A model generated the notes under the pieces. The model was not told where the DNA came from and did not search any database. It saw only the letters and a list, made by a program, of their open reading frames with translations. DNA of 51,836 bases from an uncultured Pelagibacteraceae bacterium. GTDB taxonomy: Bacteria; Pseudomonadota; Alphaproteobacteria; Pelagibacterales; Pelagibacteraceae. Location of the stretch: positions 1-51,836 of the forward strand of contig CACKYY010000007.1 in the NCBI GenBank assembly GCA_902604525.1, read 5' to 3'. The stretch's first letter is position 1; each line of letters starts with the position of its first letter. Both the position numbers and the translations under genes were made by a program. Below are positions 1 to 8,684 of the stretch, in pieces.

Positions 1-164
1 ATAAAGATGAAATATTAAAGCAATTACAACAAAAAAATATAAGTTGCAAAAATGTAACATTTCAAATTTTTGGATTATCACTTACAAGCTACAATATTAT
101 AATTTCTTTATTATTAACTATTACTTTAACAAGAATTTACTTTGGATATGAAAAGAGCAAATAA
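1..164 (+). CDS. C-terminal end of a DsbB-like disulfide bond formation protein (partial)
   Basis: The reading frame is open from the window edge and stops with TAA at 162-164. It encodes about 53 residues that finish a larger protein. A cysteine (in ISCKNVTF) is followed by FGLSLTSYN and then a hydrophobic helix, resembling the second periplasmic loop and last membrane helix of DsbB proteins, where a Cys precedes a FLGLS..WN motif. DsbB proteins reoxidise DsbA and pass electrons to quinone. The frame overlaps the start of coq7 by 17 bp. The N-terminal part lies outside the window, so the family call rests on this short tail only. Confidence 0.5.
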   Translation, partial: KDEILKQLQQKNISCKNVTFQIFGLSLTSYNIIISLLLTITLTRIYFGYEKSK

Positions 165-681
165 AAAAAAAATTGAGGAATTTATTAGAGTTGATCACGC
201 TGGTGAGAGAGGTGCCGTTAAGATTTACGAAGGTCAGTTACTTGCTTTAAATACATTTGTTAAAAATGACAAGTTAAAAAAAATTATTGAAGAAATGAAA
301 ATTCACGAAAAAGAGCATCGAGATTTTTTTGAAAATGAAATAAAAAAAAGAAATATAGCTCCAACAAAATTTTTGCCCCTATGGGATTTGTTAGGTGTAG
401 GTTTGGGCTTTGGATCAACTTTATTGGGTAAAAAAGCTGCCATGCTTTGCACCGCTTCTGTTGAAGAAGTTATTGATGAACACTACTTAAATCAAATTAA
501 ACAACTTGATAATAGTGAAAAAATCTTAAAGGAAAAAATTATAAAATTTAGAGAAGATGAATTAAATCATAAAGATATAGCTTACGAAAAAGGAGCAACA
601 AAAAAAGGACCTTACTCTATTTTAGATAAATTAATAAAAACTGGTTCTAAAATTGCAATAAATATATCTGAAAAGATCTAA
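148..681 (+). CDS. coq7: Ubiquinone biosynthesis protein Coq7 (di-iron 5-demethoxyubiquinone hydroxylase)
   Basis: This protein hydroxylates 2-polyprenyl-3-methyl-6-methoxy-1,4-benzoquinone, the penultimate step of ubiquinone synthesis at the inner membrane. The 177 residues carry the carboxylate-bridged di-iron ligands of the family: E20 (in DHAGERGA), E54 and H57 (HEKEH), E106 (SVEEVIDEH), and E138 and H141 (EDELNH). The length suits the short bacterial/mitochondrial Coq7 type. I chose ATG at 148; a TTG at 142 would add two residues. The stop region overlaps the convergent HNH gene by 4 bp. Other quinone genes in the window (ubiE, ubiB) fit an aerobic respiratory lifestyle. Confidence 0.93.
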   Translation: MKRANKKKIEEFIRVDHAGERGAVKIYEGQLLALNTFVKNDKLKKIIEEMKIHEKEHRDFFENEIKKRNIAPTKFLPLWDLLGVGLGFGSTLLGKKAAMLCTASVEEVIDEHYLNQIKQLDNSEKILKEKIIKFREDELNHKDIAYEKGATKKGPYSILDKLIKTGSKIAINISEKI

Positions 682-1247
682 GCCTCTAGTTCAACGTCCC
701 AATATAAATAGTCCATCCAACTTTTGTGAAGAAAGTTTGGAGGAAAATTTTTTCCATTTTTATGTAGATCTTCTGTTGAGGGTCTATAAGGATATTGGTG
801 CAACTTCATCCCTGAATTTTTTAATAGTTTTCCACCTTTTTTTACATTACATGCTGAGCAGGCGGTAACTACATTATCCCAGTTAGTTTCTCCTCCTTTT
901 GATCTGGGTAGCAGATGGTCAAAAGTTAGTTCATCAGAACTACCACAATACTGGCAAGAAAATTTATCTCTTAAGAATACATTAAATCTTGTAAAGCTAG
1001 GTTTCGAAAGTGGTACAATATAATCTTTTAAGGCAATAACACTTGGTAATTGCATGTTAAAGGAAGGACTTCTGATAACCCTATCATAATTGCTTACTAT
1101 AATTACTCTATCTAAAAAAACAGATTTAACTGTGTCTTGCCATGACCACAATGATAAAGGATAATAACTTAACGGTCTGTAATCTGCATTTAAGACTAAT
1201 GCTGGACATTTTTCTAATGAAACATCTTGTTCAATAAAATTATTCAT
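678..1247 (-). CDS. HNH endonuclease family protein
   Basis: The 189-residue protein has a C-terminal HNH nuclease fold with a structural zinc site. CxxC at C98/C101 pairs with CxxC at C130/C133, and between them lies the catalytic-type FDHLLPRSKGG (D110-H111) followed by NWDNVV. The first 80 residues are of no family I recognise beyond the N-terminal part usual for small chromosomal HNH proteins in alphaproteobacteria. No methyltransferase or restriction partner is nearby, so a restriction role is unlikely; a role in DNA processing or repair is inference. It converges on coq7, sharing 4 bp. Confidence 0.85.
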   Translation of the reverse strand: MNNFIEQDVSLEKCPALVLNADYRPLSYYPLSLWSWQDTVKSVFLDRVIIVSNYDRVIRSPSFNMQLPSVIALKDYIVPLSKPSFTRFNVFLRDKFSCQYCGSSDELTFDHLLPRSKGGETNWDNVVTACSACNVKKGGKLLKNSGMKLHQYPYRPSTEDLHKNGKNFPPNFLHKSWMDYLYWDVELEA

Positions 1248-1294
1248 TGGCTATTTTTAACTTAGTTAATCTACTTTATCAAGATTAAGAGATA

Positions 1295-1945
1295 TTAAAG
1301 TTTCTTTAAAATATAATTAAGTGCTGTGCTAGAAGCTTGTATAGGAATCTGATGATCACAATTTTTAATTAAAAGTGTATCAACTTTTACATCGTTTCTA
1401 ATTAAAAAGTCTTTTGCTTCCAGTAAATTGATTGATGGGACAATTTGATCCCTATCACCGTGGATAAGCAAAGTTTCAGTTTTATTTTTGATTCTATTTT
1501 TTAAATTATCTTGATCAATTATTTTTCCAGAAAAACCAACAATACAAGAAAATCTTTCTTCTGATGTCAATCCAACATTTAAAGACATCATACAGCCTTG
1601 ACTGAAACCAGACAAGCATATTTGTTTATTTGATAAATTAAATTCTAATTTAATCTCTTCAATAAATTTTTTAATAATATTTTCTGCCTTAATTGATTGC
1701 TCTAAAATATATATTGGATCATCTTTACTTAAATCAAACCATTGATATCCAGAAGGACTCATAGCACACGGCTCGAACCCATTTGGACAAATAAAAACTG
1801 TATTTGGCATATGTCTTTTCCAATTTAATGAAAGTATGCTAATGTCTTTTCCATCACCGCCATATCCATGCAATAAGATAATTGCATTTTTTATTTCACC
1901 TTCGTTTTCAGGTCTAATAATTATAGAATTAAGGCAAAATGTCAT
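1295..1945 (-). CDS. Phospholipase/carboxylesterase family alpha/beta hydrolase
   Basis: This 216-residue protein has the compact alpha/beta hydrolase fold of the carboxylesterase/phospholipase family (acyl-protein-thioesterase-like). An oxyanion segment LLHGYGGDG (residues 24-32) is followed by the nucleophile elbow GFSQG with S115, an aspartate in GDRDQIVP (D166) and H198 in CDHQIP, giving a complete Ser-Asp-His triad. There is no signal peptide, so it is cytosolic. The substrate cannot be read from sequence; these enzymes hydrolyse short-chain or lysophospholipid esters. It is divergent from the HIG1-type gene. Confidence 0.85.
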   Translation of the reverse strand: MTFCLNSIIIRPENEGEIKNAIILLHGYGGDGKDISILSLNWKRHMPNTVFICPNGFEPCAMSPSGYQWFDLSKDDPIYILEQSIKAENIIKKFIEEIKLEFNLSNKQICLSGFSQGCMMSLNVGLTSEERFSCIVGFSGKIIDQDNLKNRIKNKTETLLIHGDRDQIVPSINLLEAKDFLIRNDVKVDTLLIKNCDHQIPIQASSTALNYILKKL

Positions 1946-1994
1946 AGTTAATTTATTAAGTGTTTTATTTCTAAAAACAATCTACAATATAAAT

Positions 1995-2198
1995 ATGTTA
2001 TCAGGAACAATAGTTAAAGTTCTATCTATAGCACTTCTAATTGCTGTGGGTATTGTCTTAATTTTAGGTATTGGTACTCTTTTCAAGGGTGGAGAGACAA
2101 GTAAAAAATATTCAAATAAGTTGATGCAAATGAGAGTCATTTTACAATTTATTGCTATAATCGCTTTGGTAGGCTTTGCTTATTTTTTTAAAGATTAA
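1995..2198 (+). CDS. Small HIG1-domain twin transmembrane protein
   Basis: The frame is open from further upstream, but translation most likely starts at ATG 1995, giving 67 residues. Two hydrophobic helices (about 7-29 and 48-64) flank a polar loop with SNKLMQMRVILQF, the signature of HIG1/Rcf1-type twin transmembrane proteins. Mitochondrial relatives associate with cytochrome c oxidase and respiratory supercomplexes, and alphaproteobacterial copies are presumed to act similarly in the inner membrane. Starting earlier would run antisense through the divergent esterase gene, which argues against the longer frame. The stop overlaps the convergent TlpA gene by 4 bp. Confidence 0.82.
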   Translation: MLSGTIVKVLSIALLIAVGIVLILGIGTLFKGGETSKKYSNKLMQMRVILQFIAIIALVGFAYFFKD

Positions 2199-2704
2199 CC
2201 TAAATTTTTTAACCAATTAATAAAGTTTTCATCATCAAAATTTATCGAACCGATAATTCTTGCTAACTCTTCTCCTTTGGAATTTAAAAGTATAGTTGTT
2301 GGAAGTCCTCTTAAAGAAAAAGTTTTTGCTAGAGTTGAAGGGGGATCAAAATAAGGTTCTAAATTATCTATACCTAATTCAGTAAAAAAACTGTTAACCT
2401 TATCTATTCTTTCTTTACCAATATTAATTGGGAATATTTTTAAATTCTGTAACTTTTTATTTACTTGGAGTCTGTCTAGGGAGGGCATTTCCTCTCTACA
2501 AGGTGCACACCAAGTTGCCCAAAAATTTAACATTATTATGTGACTATCTAAATTTTGAATATTAATCTCTTTGTCTGCATCATCTAAAAAAATAACATTA
2601 CTGTATGTTTTTGGGTTTTTATGAACTACAAGATTTTTAAGATTCGGCAGTTCATTTGCGAGAGTATTAGTGATGAAAAAGGTAAATAATATTAAAATTC
2701 TCAT
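2195..2704 (-). CDS. TlpA-like periplasmic thiol:disulfide thioredoxin
   Basis: The 169-residue protein starts with an uncleaved anchor or signal peptide (about residues 1-16). It contains the thioredoxin-fold motif NFWATWCAPCREEMPSL with active-site Cys66-Ala-Pro-Cys69 and a cis-proline loop LRGLPTT near residue 135. TlpA/ResA-family proteins are periplasmic reductants used in cytochrome c or cytochrome oxidase copper-site assembly. It is divergent from argH with only 24 bp between starts, a pairing common in alphaproteobacteria. The exact client is not visible. Confidence 0.88.
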   Translation of the reverse strand: MRILILFTFFITNTLANELPNLKNLVVHKNPKTYSNVIFLDDADKEINIQNLDSHIIMLNFWATWCAPCREEMPSLDRLQVNKKLQNLKIFPINIGKERIDKVNSFFTELGIDNLEPYFDPPSTLAKTFSLRGLPTTILLNSKGEELARIIGSINFDDENFINWLKNLG

Positions 2705-2728
2705 GTTAAATAGGTATAATTAAATAAC

Positions 2729-4120
2729 ATGGCAAAAAATAAAAACAACCAGGCAATATGGAACATGCGTATTAAAAAAAATTCGTCAAATTTATATCAA
2801 AAAGTTGGTAATTCTTTAGATGTCGACAAAAAACTTTACAAAGAAGACATCAAAGGATCAATTGCTCATGTTGAAATGCTTTTTAAGCAAAAAATAATCT
2901 CATTCAAAGTTAAAAATAAGATCATTTATGGACTGAATAAAATAGAAAGAGAGATTTCTGGTAAAAAATTTGAATTTAATAAAAAATATGAAGATATTCA
3001 TATGAATATTGAAAAAAGACTTTTTCAAATTATTGGTGAAGAGGCTGGTTATGTCCATACAGCAAGATCAAGAAATGACCAGGTAATCACTGATTTTAAA
3101 ATGTGGTTAAAGTCTGCAACTAATGAAATAAACAAAAACCTAGATAAAGTCATTAAAAGTTCAATAAAATTAGCTGAAAAAAATATTCAAACTATCATGC
3201 CTGGTTTTACTCATTTAAAAAATGCACAAGCAATTTCTTTTGCACATTATCTAATGTCTTATGTTGAAATTTTTAATCGAGATAAAAAAAGATTTTCTAA
3301 CAATCTAGAAAGTTTAGATGAAAATCCACTTGGTGTCGCTGCTTTATCTGGCACTTCTTTTAATATAGATAGAAATTATACAACCAAAAAACTTGGTTTT
3401 AAAAAACCTACAAATAATTCTATTGATACGGTTTCAGATAGAGACTTTGTAATTGATTTTCTTTATAGCGTGTCAGTATGCTCTATGCATATTTCAAGAA
3501 TAGCAGAAGACTTGATTATATGGAATTCAGATGGATTTAATTTAATTAACCTGTCTGATAAAGTTGTAACTGGATCTTCGATAATGCCTCAAAAGAAAAA
3601 TCCTGACCTTTTAGAATATTTAAGAGGTAAATCTGGAAGTACCTATGGAAATCTATTTTCTATGCTAACTATCTTAAAGGGGTTGCCACTTTCTTATTTT
3701 AAAGATCTTCAAGATGATAAAGAGATTGTTTTTAATTCAAATGATACACTTGTAAATTGTCTAAAAATTTTTGATGAGGTATTAAAAAATTGTAGTCCTA
3801 ATAAAAAAAAAATGCTTGAGCTTGCAAATAAAGGATACATTACTGCAACAGACTTAGCTGACTATCTAGTTAAAAACCATTCAATGTCATTTAGAAATGC
3901 TTACCGTAAAACCTCAGCTATAGTTAATTTAGCAGAAAAAACAAAAAAAAATTTAAATGAACTTTCTTTAGACCAACTTAAAAAAATTGAGCCTAAACTT
4001 ACTGAAGATGTTTTGAAAGTATTTGATTTAAATAATTCTATCAATTCAAAAAAATCTTTTGGAGGAACATCTTTTGATAATATTAAAAAGATGATATGGA
4101 AATACAAAAAAGAAATATGA
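2729..4120 (+). CDS. argH: Argininosuccinate lyase
   Basis: This enzyme cleaves argininosuccinate to arginine and fumarate, the last step of arginine synthesis. The 463 residues carry the fumarase/aspartase superfamily signature GSSIMPQKKNPD with the flexible catalytic serine loop, the HTARSRNDQV substrate-binding segment and TGFTHLK-like PGFTHLKNAQ. The usual N-terminal WGGRF segment is diverged (AIWNMRI), after a lysine/asparagine-rich start. The stop codon overlaps the start of a small lipoprotein gene (ATGA), which in turn overlaps lysA, forming one operon. Confidence 0.95.
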   Translation: MAKNKNNQAIWNMRIKKNSSNLYQKVGNSLDVDKKLYKEDIKGSIAHVEMLFKQKIISFKVKNKIIYGLNKIEREISGKKFEFNKKYEDIHMNIEKRLFQIIGEEAGYVHTARSRNDQVITDFKMWLKSATNEINKNLDKVIKSSIKLAEKNIQTIMPGFTHLKNAQAISFAHYLMSYVEIFNRDKKRFSNNLESLDENPLGVAALSGTSFNIDRNYTTKKLGFKKPTNNSIDTVSDRDFVIDFLYSVSVCSMHISRIAEDLIIWNSDGFNLINLSDKVVTGSSIMPQKKNPDLLEYLRGKSGSTYGNLFSMLTILKGLPLSYFKDLQDDKEIVFNSNDTLVNCLKIFDEVLKNCSPNKKKMLELANKGYITATDLADYLVKNHSMSFRNAYRKTSAIVNLAEKTKKNLNELSLDQLKKIEPKLTEDVLKVFDLNNSINSKKSFGGTSFDNIKKMIWKYKKEI

Positions 4121-4245
4121 TTAAAAAATTAATTACAATAATCTTATTTTCAATATTATTGGTATCCTGTGGAAAAAAAGGATGCCCGAAATACTCAGAT
4201 TTAGATAATGAGAAATGTGACCCAATATTTAAAAAACGTATATGA
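4117..4245 (+). CDS. Small lipoprotein between argH and lysA (LptM-like)
   Basis: The 42-residue reading frame is joined to argH and lysA by ATGA overlaps at both ends, which strongly supports real translation. It has a short hydrophobic signal and a lipobox LVSC with the lipidated Cys at residue 18, followed by GKKGCPKYSDLDNEKCDP. In many proteobacteria a tiny lipoprotein with CGxKGPL sits just upstream of lysA or dapF and is the LptM/YifL family, which helps LptD mature. The CGKKG start fits, but the proline-leucine part is replaced by a cysteine-containing sequence, so the LptM identity is an inference from position and size. Confidence 0.7.
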   Translation: MIKKLITIILFSILLVSCGKKGCPKYSDLDNEKCDPIFKKRI

Positions 4246-5456
4246 AATATAGTAAAAAAAAACTTTTTATTGAGAAAGTAAGTGTTCTTGAAATTGCTAA
4301 TAAATTTCAAACCCCCGCCTATTGTTACTCATACTCAAAGTTAAAAGATAACATAAATATTTTTAAAAAAAATTTTAAATCTTTTTCTCCATTGATCTGC
4401 TTTTCAGTAAAATCAAATACTAATATAAATATAATTAAAGAAATTAAGAAATTTGGTTTAGGGGCTGACGTTGTTTCGAAAGGAGAACTTATGTTGGCTT
4501 TAAAAGCAGGAGTCAATCCTAGCAAAATAGTATTTTCAGGGGTTGGTAAAACCAACGAAGAAATCAATTTTGCTATCAACAAAAAAATACTACTTATTAA
4601 TGCTGAATCAAAAAGTGAAATTCAAGAGATTAATAAAATTGCAAAACGAAAAAAAAAAATAGTACAAGTTGGGATAAGGCTAAACCCAAATACTGATGCA
4701 AAAACGCTTAAACAGATTTCTACTGGTAGAAGCGAAAATAAATTTGGTGTAAACAGTAAAACTTTTTACGAACTTGTAAACTACTGTAAAAACTCAAAAA
4801 ATATCAGTCTACAATGTTTAAGTGTGCATATAGGTAGTCAAATATTAGACCATAAGCCATATGAAAGAATGCTCAAAGCCGTAAGTAGTATGATTTATAA
4901 AACCAAACACAAATTTAAATTTGTGGATTTAGGTGGAGGAATGGGAATTTCTTACAGTGATAAAATTAAAAAGCTTAATTATAAAAAGTATAACCTGGCA
5001 ATTAAGAATTTTTTAAAGAAACATAATACAAAAATTATTTTTGAACCAGGTAGATCAATAATTGGCAATACAGGAACTTTGGTATCTAAAATAATTTATA
5101 TTAAAGATGGTGGGGCCAAAAAATTTATTATTTTAGATGCTGCAATGAATGACCTTATGAGACCAGCTTTATATGGGGCAGTTCATAAAATTTTACCTGT
5201 TCATAAATCAAATAGTGTCTCGAGAAATACCTATGAATTTGTAGGTCCTATTTGTGAAAGCACAGATAAATTTGTAACCTTAAAAAAGTTTCAAAAACTT
5301 AAAGAAAAAGATTTTGTAGCTATATGTGATGTTGGTGCCTATGGAATGTCTCTAAGCTCAAATTATAACCTTAGACCAAAAGCTGTTGAATTACTGGTAA
5401 AAGAAAGAAAAATTAAAATAATTAAGAAAAGACAAATGTATACAGATTTTGTTTAG
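4242..5456 (+). CDS. lysA: Diaminopimelate decarboxylase
   Basis: This PLP enzyme decarboxylates meso-diaminopimelate to lysine. The 404-residue protein has the alanine-racemase-like barrel with the PLP lysine K57 in CFSVKSNTN, the phosphate-binding GGGMG and EPGRS segments, HIGSQI, and the C-terminal dimer active-site motif GPICESTD followed by YGMSLSSNYNLRP. The length matches the family. It is translationally coupled to the small lipoprotein gene through an ATGA overlap, and plsC follows 12 bp later. dapB of the same pathway lies at 49405. Confidence 0.95.
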   Translation: MKYSKKKLFIEKVSVLEIANKFQTPAYCYSYSKLKDNINIFKKNFKSFSPLICFSVKSNTNINIIKEIKKFGLGADVVSKGELMLALKAGVNPSKIVFSGVGKTNEEINFAINKKILLINAESKSEIQEINKIAKRKKKIVQVGIRLNPNTDAKTLKQISTGRSENKFGVNSKTFYELVNYCKNSKNISLQCLSVHIGSQILDHKPYERMLKAVSSMIYKTKHKFKFVDLGGGMGISYSDKIKKLNYKKYNLAIKNFLKKHNTKIIFEPGRSIIGNTGTLVSKIIYIKDGGAKKFIILDAAMNDLMRPALYGAVHKILPVHKSNSVSRNTYEFVGPICESTDKFVTLKKFQKLKEKDFVAICDVGAYGMSLSSNYNLRPKAVELLVKERKIKIIKKRQMYTDFV

Positions 5457-5468
5457 CTATTGATATAG

Positions 5469-6170
5469 ATGATCAGAAATTCATTATTTTCAATATTTTT
5501 TTTTATAGGAATAATTATTATTTCAATAATATTTTTGCCAGCATTACTTTTACCAAGAAAAATTACCTTGCTTGGGGGAAAATTAATGGGTTATTGGGCT
5601 GGGTTTTGTTTAAAAGTTTTTCTATCTGTAAAAATTATTATTAAGGGCAAAGAAAACATAATAACTGAACAAAAATTTTTTATAGCTGCCTCACACCAAT
5701 CTATGTTTGAAACATTTTACTTACAAACTGTTTTCAATTCACCAGTATTTATTTTAAAAAAAGAGTTACTACAAATTCCAATCTTTGGATGGTACTTAAA
5801 AAAAATTGGATCTGTCTCTATAAACAGAAACAAGGTAAGTAGAGACAATTTAGGATTTTTTGAGGATATTTTAAGAACAATGAATAATAATGATAGACCA
5901 TTGATAATTTTTCCTCAAGGGACACGAGTTTTACCTGAAGAACGTCCTCCCTTTAAAAAAGGAGCAAGCAGAATTTATGAAGAGCTAAAAATAGCTTGCC
6001 AACCTGTTGCTGTTAATTCTGGTTATGTATGGCCAAAAAAGGGTAAAAAAAATAGTCATAAAACAATAACTATTTCTATCTTAACTCCTATTAATGCTGG
6101 GATGGACAAAGAAAATTTTTTACAAATTTTAGAAAGTAAAATTTATAATGAACTCAGCATATTAAATTAG
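5469..6170 (+). CDS. plsC: 1-acyl-sn-glycerol-3-phosphate acyltransferase (PlsC family)
   Basis: This protein adds the second acyl chain to lysophosphatidic acid to make phosphatidic acid at the inner membrane. The 233 residues begin with one or two hydrophobic segments (about 7-30), followed by the HX4D/E acyltransferase motif as H76-QSMF-E81 and the substrate motif FPQGTR. The acidic residue is Glu rather than the commoner Asp, which also occurs in the family. It is the last gene of the argH-lysA run and overlaps the convergent dnaN by 4 bp. Other PlsC-like acyltransferase specificities cannot be excluded. Confidence 0.87.
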   Translation: MIRNSLFSIFFFIGIIIISIIFLPALLLPRKITLLGGKLMGYWAGFCLKVFLSVKIIIKGKENIITEQKFFIAASHQSMFETFYLQTVFNSPVFILKKELLQIPIFGWYLKKIGSVSINRNKVSRDNLGFFEDILRTMNNNDRPLIIFPQGTRVLPEERPPFKKGASRIYEELKIACQPVAVNSGYVWPKKGKKNSHKTITISILTPINAGMDKENFLQILESKIYNELSILN

Positions 6171-7279
6171 CCTTTCATTGGCATAACAACATAAATACTA
6201 TCAAAATCGCCAGGATCTTTTATTAAAGCTGGAGAACCTGTGTCATTAAAAAATATTTCTACTTTTTCTCCATTTAATTGAGAGGCTACATCTATTAAAT
6301 ATCTTGAATTAAAACTAATTTCTAAATCGTGATCAAATTTTGCGTTCAAGGTCTCCTTACCATCACCACTGTTAGCATTATTAACTGATAAATCTAATAT
6401 ATCTTTTGATAAACTAAATTTTACTCCATCTTTTTTATCTAATGAAACAGATGCTACCCTATCAACAGAATTTAAAAATAATTTTAAATCTATTTCTAAT
6501 TTTTTTTGATTATTTTTAGGAATTACCTGAATATAATTAGGAAATTTACCATCGATCAGTTTTGATATTAATATACTGTTATTTAATTCAAATTTAATTT
6601 TAGATTTAACATTTGAAACTTTTACATCACCATCGTAGCTATCCAAAAGAGAACATAACTGAAAAATTGTTTTTTTTGGTAATATTATTGGATCAAAATC
6701 AATTTTTTCATCTAATCTAATTTTAGAAATAGACATCCGATGACTATCCGTTGCGACAGCTGTAAGATAATTTTTATCTTCCACTTCTGTTTGATGAAAA
6801 TAAATTCCACTCAAGTAATGTCTTGTTTCGTCATTTGAAATTGAAAATTTACATTTATTTAGTAGTTTCAAAAGTTGTTTAGATTTGATAATAAATTCAT
6901 TTTGATTAAAATTTTCGTCTGTAAGAGGAAATTCTGATGGACTAAGACAATTTAAGTTAAAAATAGATTTCTCAGACTCTAAATGAAGTTTGCTTGTTTC
7001 GTTTAAAGTTAGATTAATTTTTTTCCCAGAGGATAACTTTCTGACAATATCATATATGGTCGATGATACAGTTGTAGTTTTTCCTTCCTCTAATACTTCC
7101 ACATTATTTATTTTGTGTATAAAAATTAAATCTAGATCTGTTGCAGTTATTATTAAGTTTGTATTATTTGCATCTATTAAAATGTTAGATAAAATTGGTA
7201 AAGTGCTTCTCTTTTCTATAACTCCCTGGCAGTAATTGAGAGCTTGCTGAAGGTCTTGTTGATTAACATTAAATTTCAT
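6167..7279 (-). CDS. dnaN: DNA polymerase III sliding clamp, beta subunit
   Basis: The 370-residue protein matches the length and three-repeat organisation of the beta clamp that tethers polymerase III to DNA. Diagnostic segments are MKFNVNQQDLQQALN, STLPILSNILIDA, ATDLDLIF, ATDSHRMS and the C-terminal YVVMPMKG. The start overlaps the end of dnaA by 11 bp, so the two are co-transcribed and probably translationally coupled. recF and gyrB do not follow; the next gene is the convergent plsC. Confidence 0.96.
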   Translation of the reverse strand: MKFNVNQQDLQQALNYCQGVIEKRSTLPILSNILIDANNTNLIITATDLDLIFIHKINNVEVLEEGKTTTVSSTIYDIVRKLSSGKKINLTLNETSKLHLESEKSIFNLNCLSPSEFPLTDENFNQNEFIIKSKQLLKLLNKCKFSISNDETRHYLSGIYFHQTEVEDKNYLTAVATDSHRMSISKIRLDEKIDFDPIILPKKTIFQLCSLLDSYDGDVKVSNVKSKIKFELNNSILISKLIDGKFPNYIQVIPKNNQKKLEIDLKLFLNSVDRVASVSLDKKDGVKFSLSKDILDLSVNNANSGDGKETLNAKFDHDLEISFNSRYLIDVASQLNGEKVEIFFNDTGSPALIKDPGDFDSIYVVMPMKG

Positions 7280-8684
7280 TATCTTTATTATTATATAATA
7301 TCTGATTTTTTAACTTATTAATATTGCCAACCATCTCTGGATCTTTTTCTTTTATTTTTTCAATTGTTTTAACAGAATGTATTATTGTTGTGTGATCTCT
7401 ATTTGAAAATTCTCTTCCAATTTCAGGTAATGATTTTGAAGTAAGAATCTTTGTTAAATATATTGCTGTTTGTCTAGGTCTAACTAGATACCTTGATCTT
7501 CTCGAAGACAACATCTCATTTTTACTAATTTTGAAAAACTTACACACCACTGTTTGAATTAAATCAATAGTGACCTTGTTTTCGGATAGATTCAGTAAAT
7601 CCTTCAAGACTACTTTTGTTTCAGATAAATTTGGGACTTTTTCATAAATTCTTGAGAAAGAAACCACCCTATTTATTGCTCCAACTAGCTCTCTTACACT
7701 GCCTTTGATTTCAGTGCATATAAAATCTTGTATGTCTTTTGAAATCTGTAACTGGTCTGAATATATACTATTTAGTTCTTCCGTTTTTTTTTGAACAATT
7801 TTTTTTCTTAATTCTAAATCTGGTTTTTGAATATCAACTACTAATCCACCTGAAAATCTAGATTTAATTCTTTCTTGAATTCTTAATAATTTATTAGGCG
7901 GTCTATCAGCAGAGACTATTATCTGTGAACCTTTATCCAATAGGGCATTAAAGGTATGAAAAAATTCTTCTTGCATAGCCTCTTTACCACTTATGAATTG
8001 AATATCATCAATTAACAGTATGTCAGTGTTCCTAAAATATTCTTTAAACTTTACCATATCATTTGATTTAATTGATTTTACAAATTGATACATAAAACGC
8101 TCAGCTGAAATAAACATAACTTTATTGTTTTTTTTTAACTCATATCCAATAGAATTTAACAAGTGTGTTTTGCCCATTCCAACACCACCATAAATATAAA
8201 GTGGGTTGTAATGCGAAATATTTTCTGAAACCTTTAGTGATGCCTCATAAGCCAGCTTATTACTTGATCCTGTGATAAAATTATCAAATCTTTTATTAGG
8301 ATCAATTCGATTATATTGTAAATAAGAGTCTTTAATAAAAGAAACATTCTTTTTTAAATTACCCTCCTCTAAAGCATCATTAGTTTTAATAGAATGATCT
8401 AATTCAACTATTCTAAATTCAATTCTTACAATATCTTTTTTATAATTTTTTATAATTTGTAATATTTGATCTAAATATCTTGATGTTATCCAGTCTCTAA
8501 TAAATCTAGTTGGTACAGATAACAGTATATAATTATTAAATTCTTCTATGAATGAAATTTTTTTTAACCAACTTTCATAAACTTCGGATCCTAGTTTATC
8601 TCTCATATTGTCTTGAACCAGTCTCCATTCAAAGCTGTTCGACTTAAAACTGTCTATGTTTTGATTATTTGTGAGTTTATTCAT
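7269..8684 (-). CDS. dnaA: Chromosomal replication initiator protein DnaA
   Basis: DnaA binds origin boxes and melts DNA to start replication. The 471 residues show domain I (about 15-90), a linker, the AAA+ domain with Walker A GGVGMGKT (166-173) and Walker B DILLIDD, a sensor segment with the conserved arginine helix (RIKSRFSGGLV), and DNA-binding domain IV ending in the signature RDHTTIIHSV. All catalytic elements look intact. The long AT-rich gap upstream (8685-8991) is the obvious place for autoregulation or an origin. Confidence 0.97.
   Translation of the reverse strand: MNKLTNNQNIDSFKSNSFEWRLVQDNMRDKLGSEVYESWLKKISFIEEFNNYILLSVPTRFIRDWITSRYLDQILQIIKNYKKDIVRIEFRIVELDHSIKTNDALEEGNLKKNVSFIKDSYLQYNRIDPNKRFDNFITGSSNKLAYEASLKVSENISHYNPLYIYGGVGMGKTHLLNSIGYELKKNNKVMFISAERFMYQFVKSIKSNDMVKFKEYFRNTDILLIDDIQFISGKEAMQEEFFHTFNALLDKGSQIIVSADRPPNKLLRIQERIKSRFSGGLVVDIQKPDLELRKKIVQKKTEELNSIYSDQLQISKDIQDFICTEIKGSVRELVGAINRVVSFSRIYEKVPNLSETKVVLKDLLNLSENKVTIDLIQTVVCKFFKISKNEMLSSRRSRYLVRPRQTAIYLTKILTSKSLPEIGREFSNRDHTTIIHSVKTIEKIKEKDPEMVGNINKLKNQILYNNKDNEI

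Noticed and set aside
678..1247. Restriction-modification or mobile homing nuclease
   Set aside because: The HNH gene has no methyltransferase, intron or repeat context and is placed among housekeeping genes.
1836..1994. N-terminal extension of the HIG1-type protein
   Set aside because: The extension runs antisense to the esterase N-terminus, and the protein family begins at the ATG at 1995.
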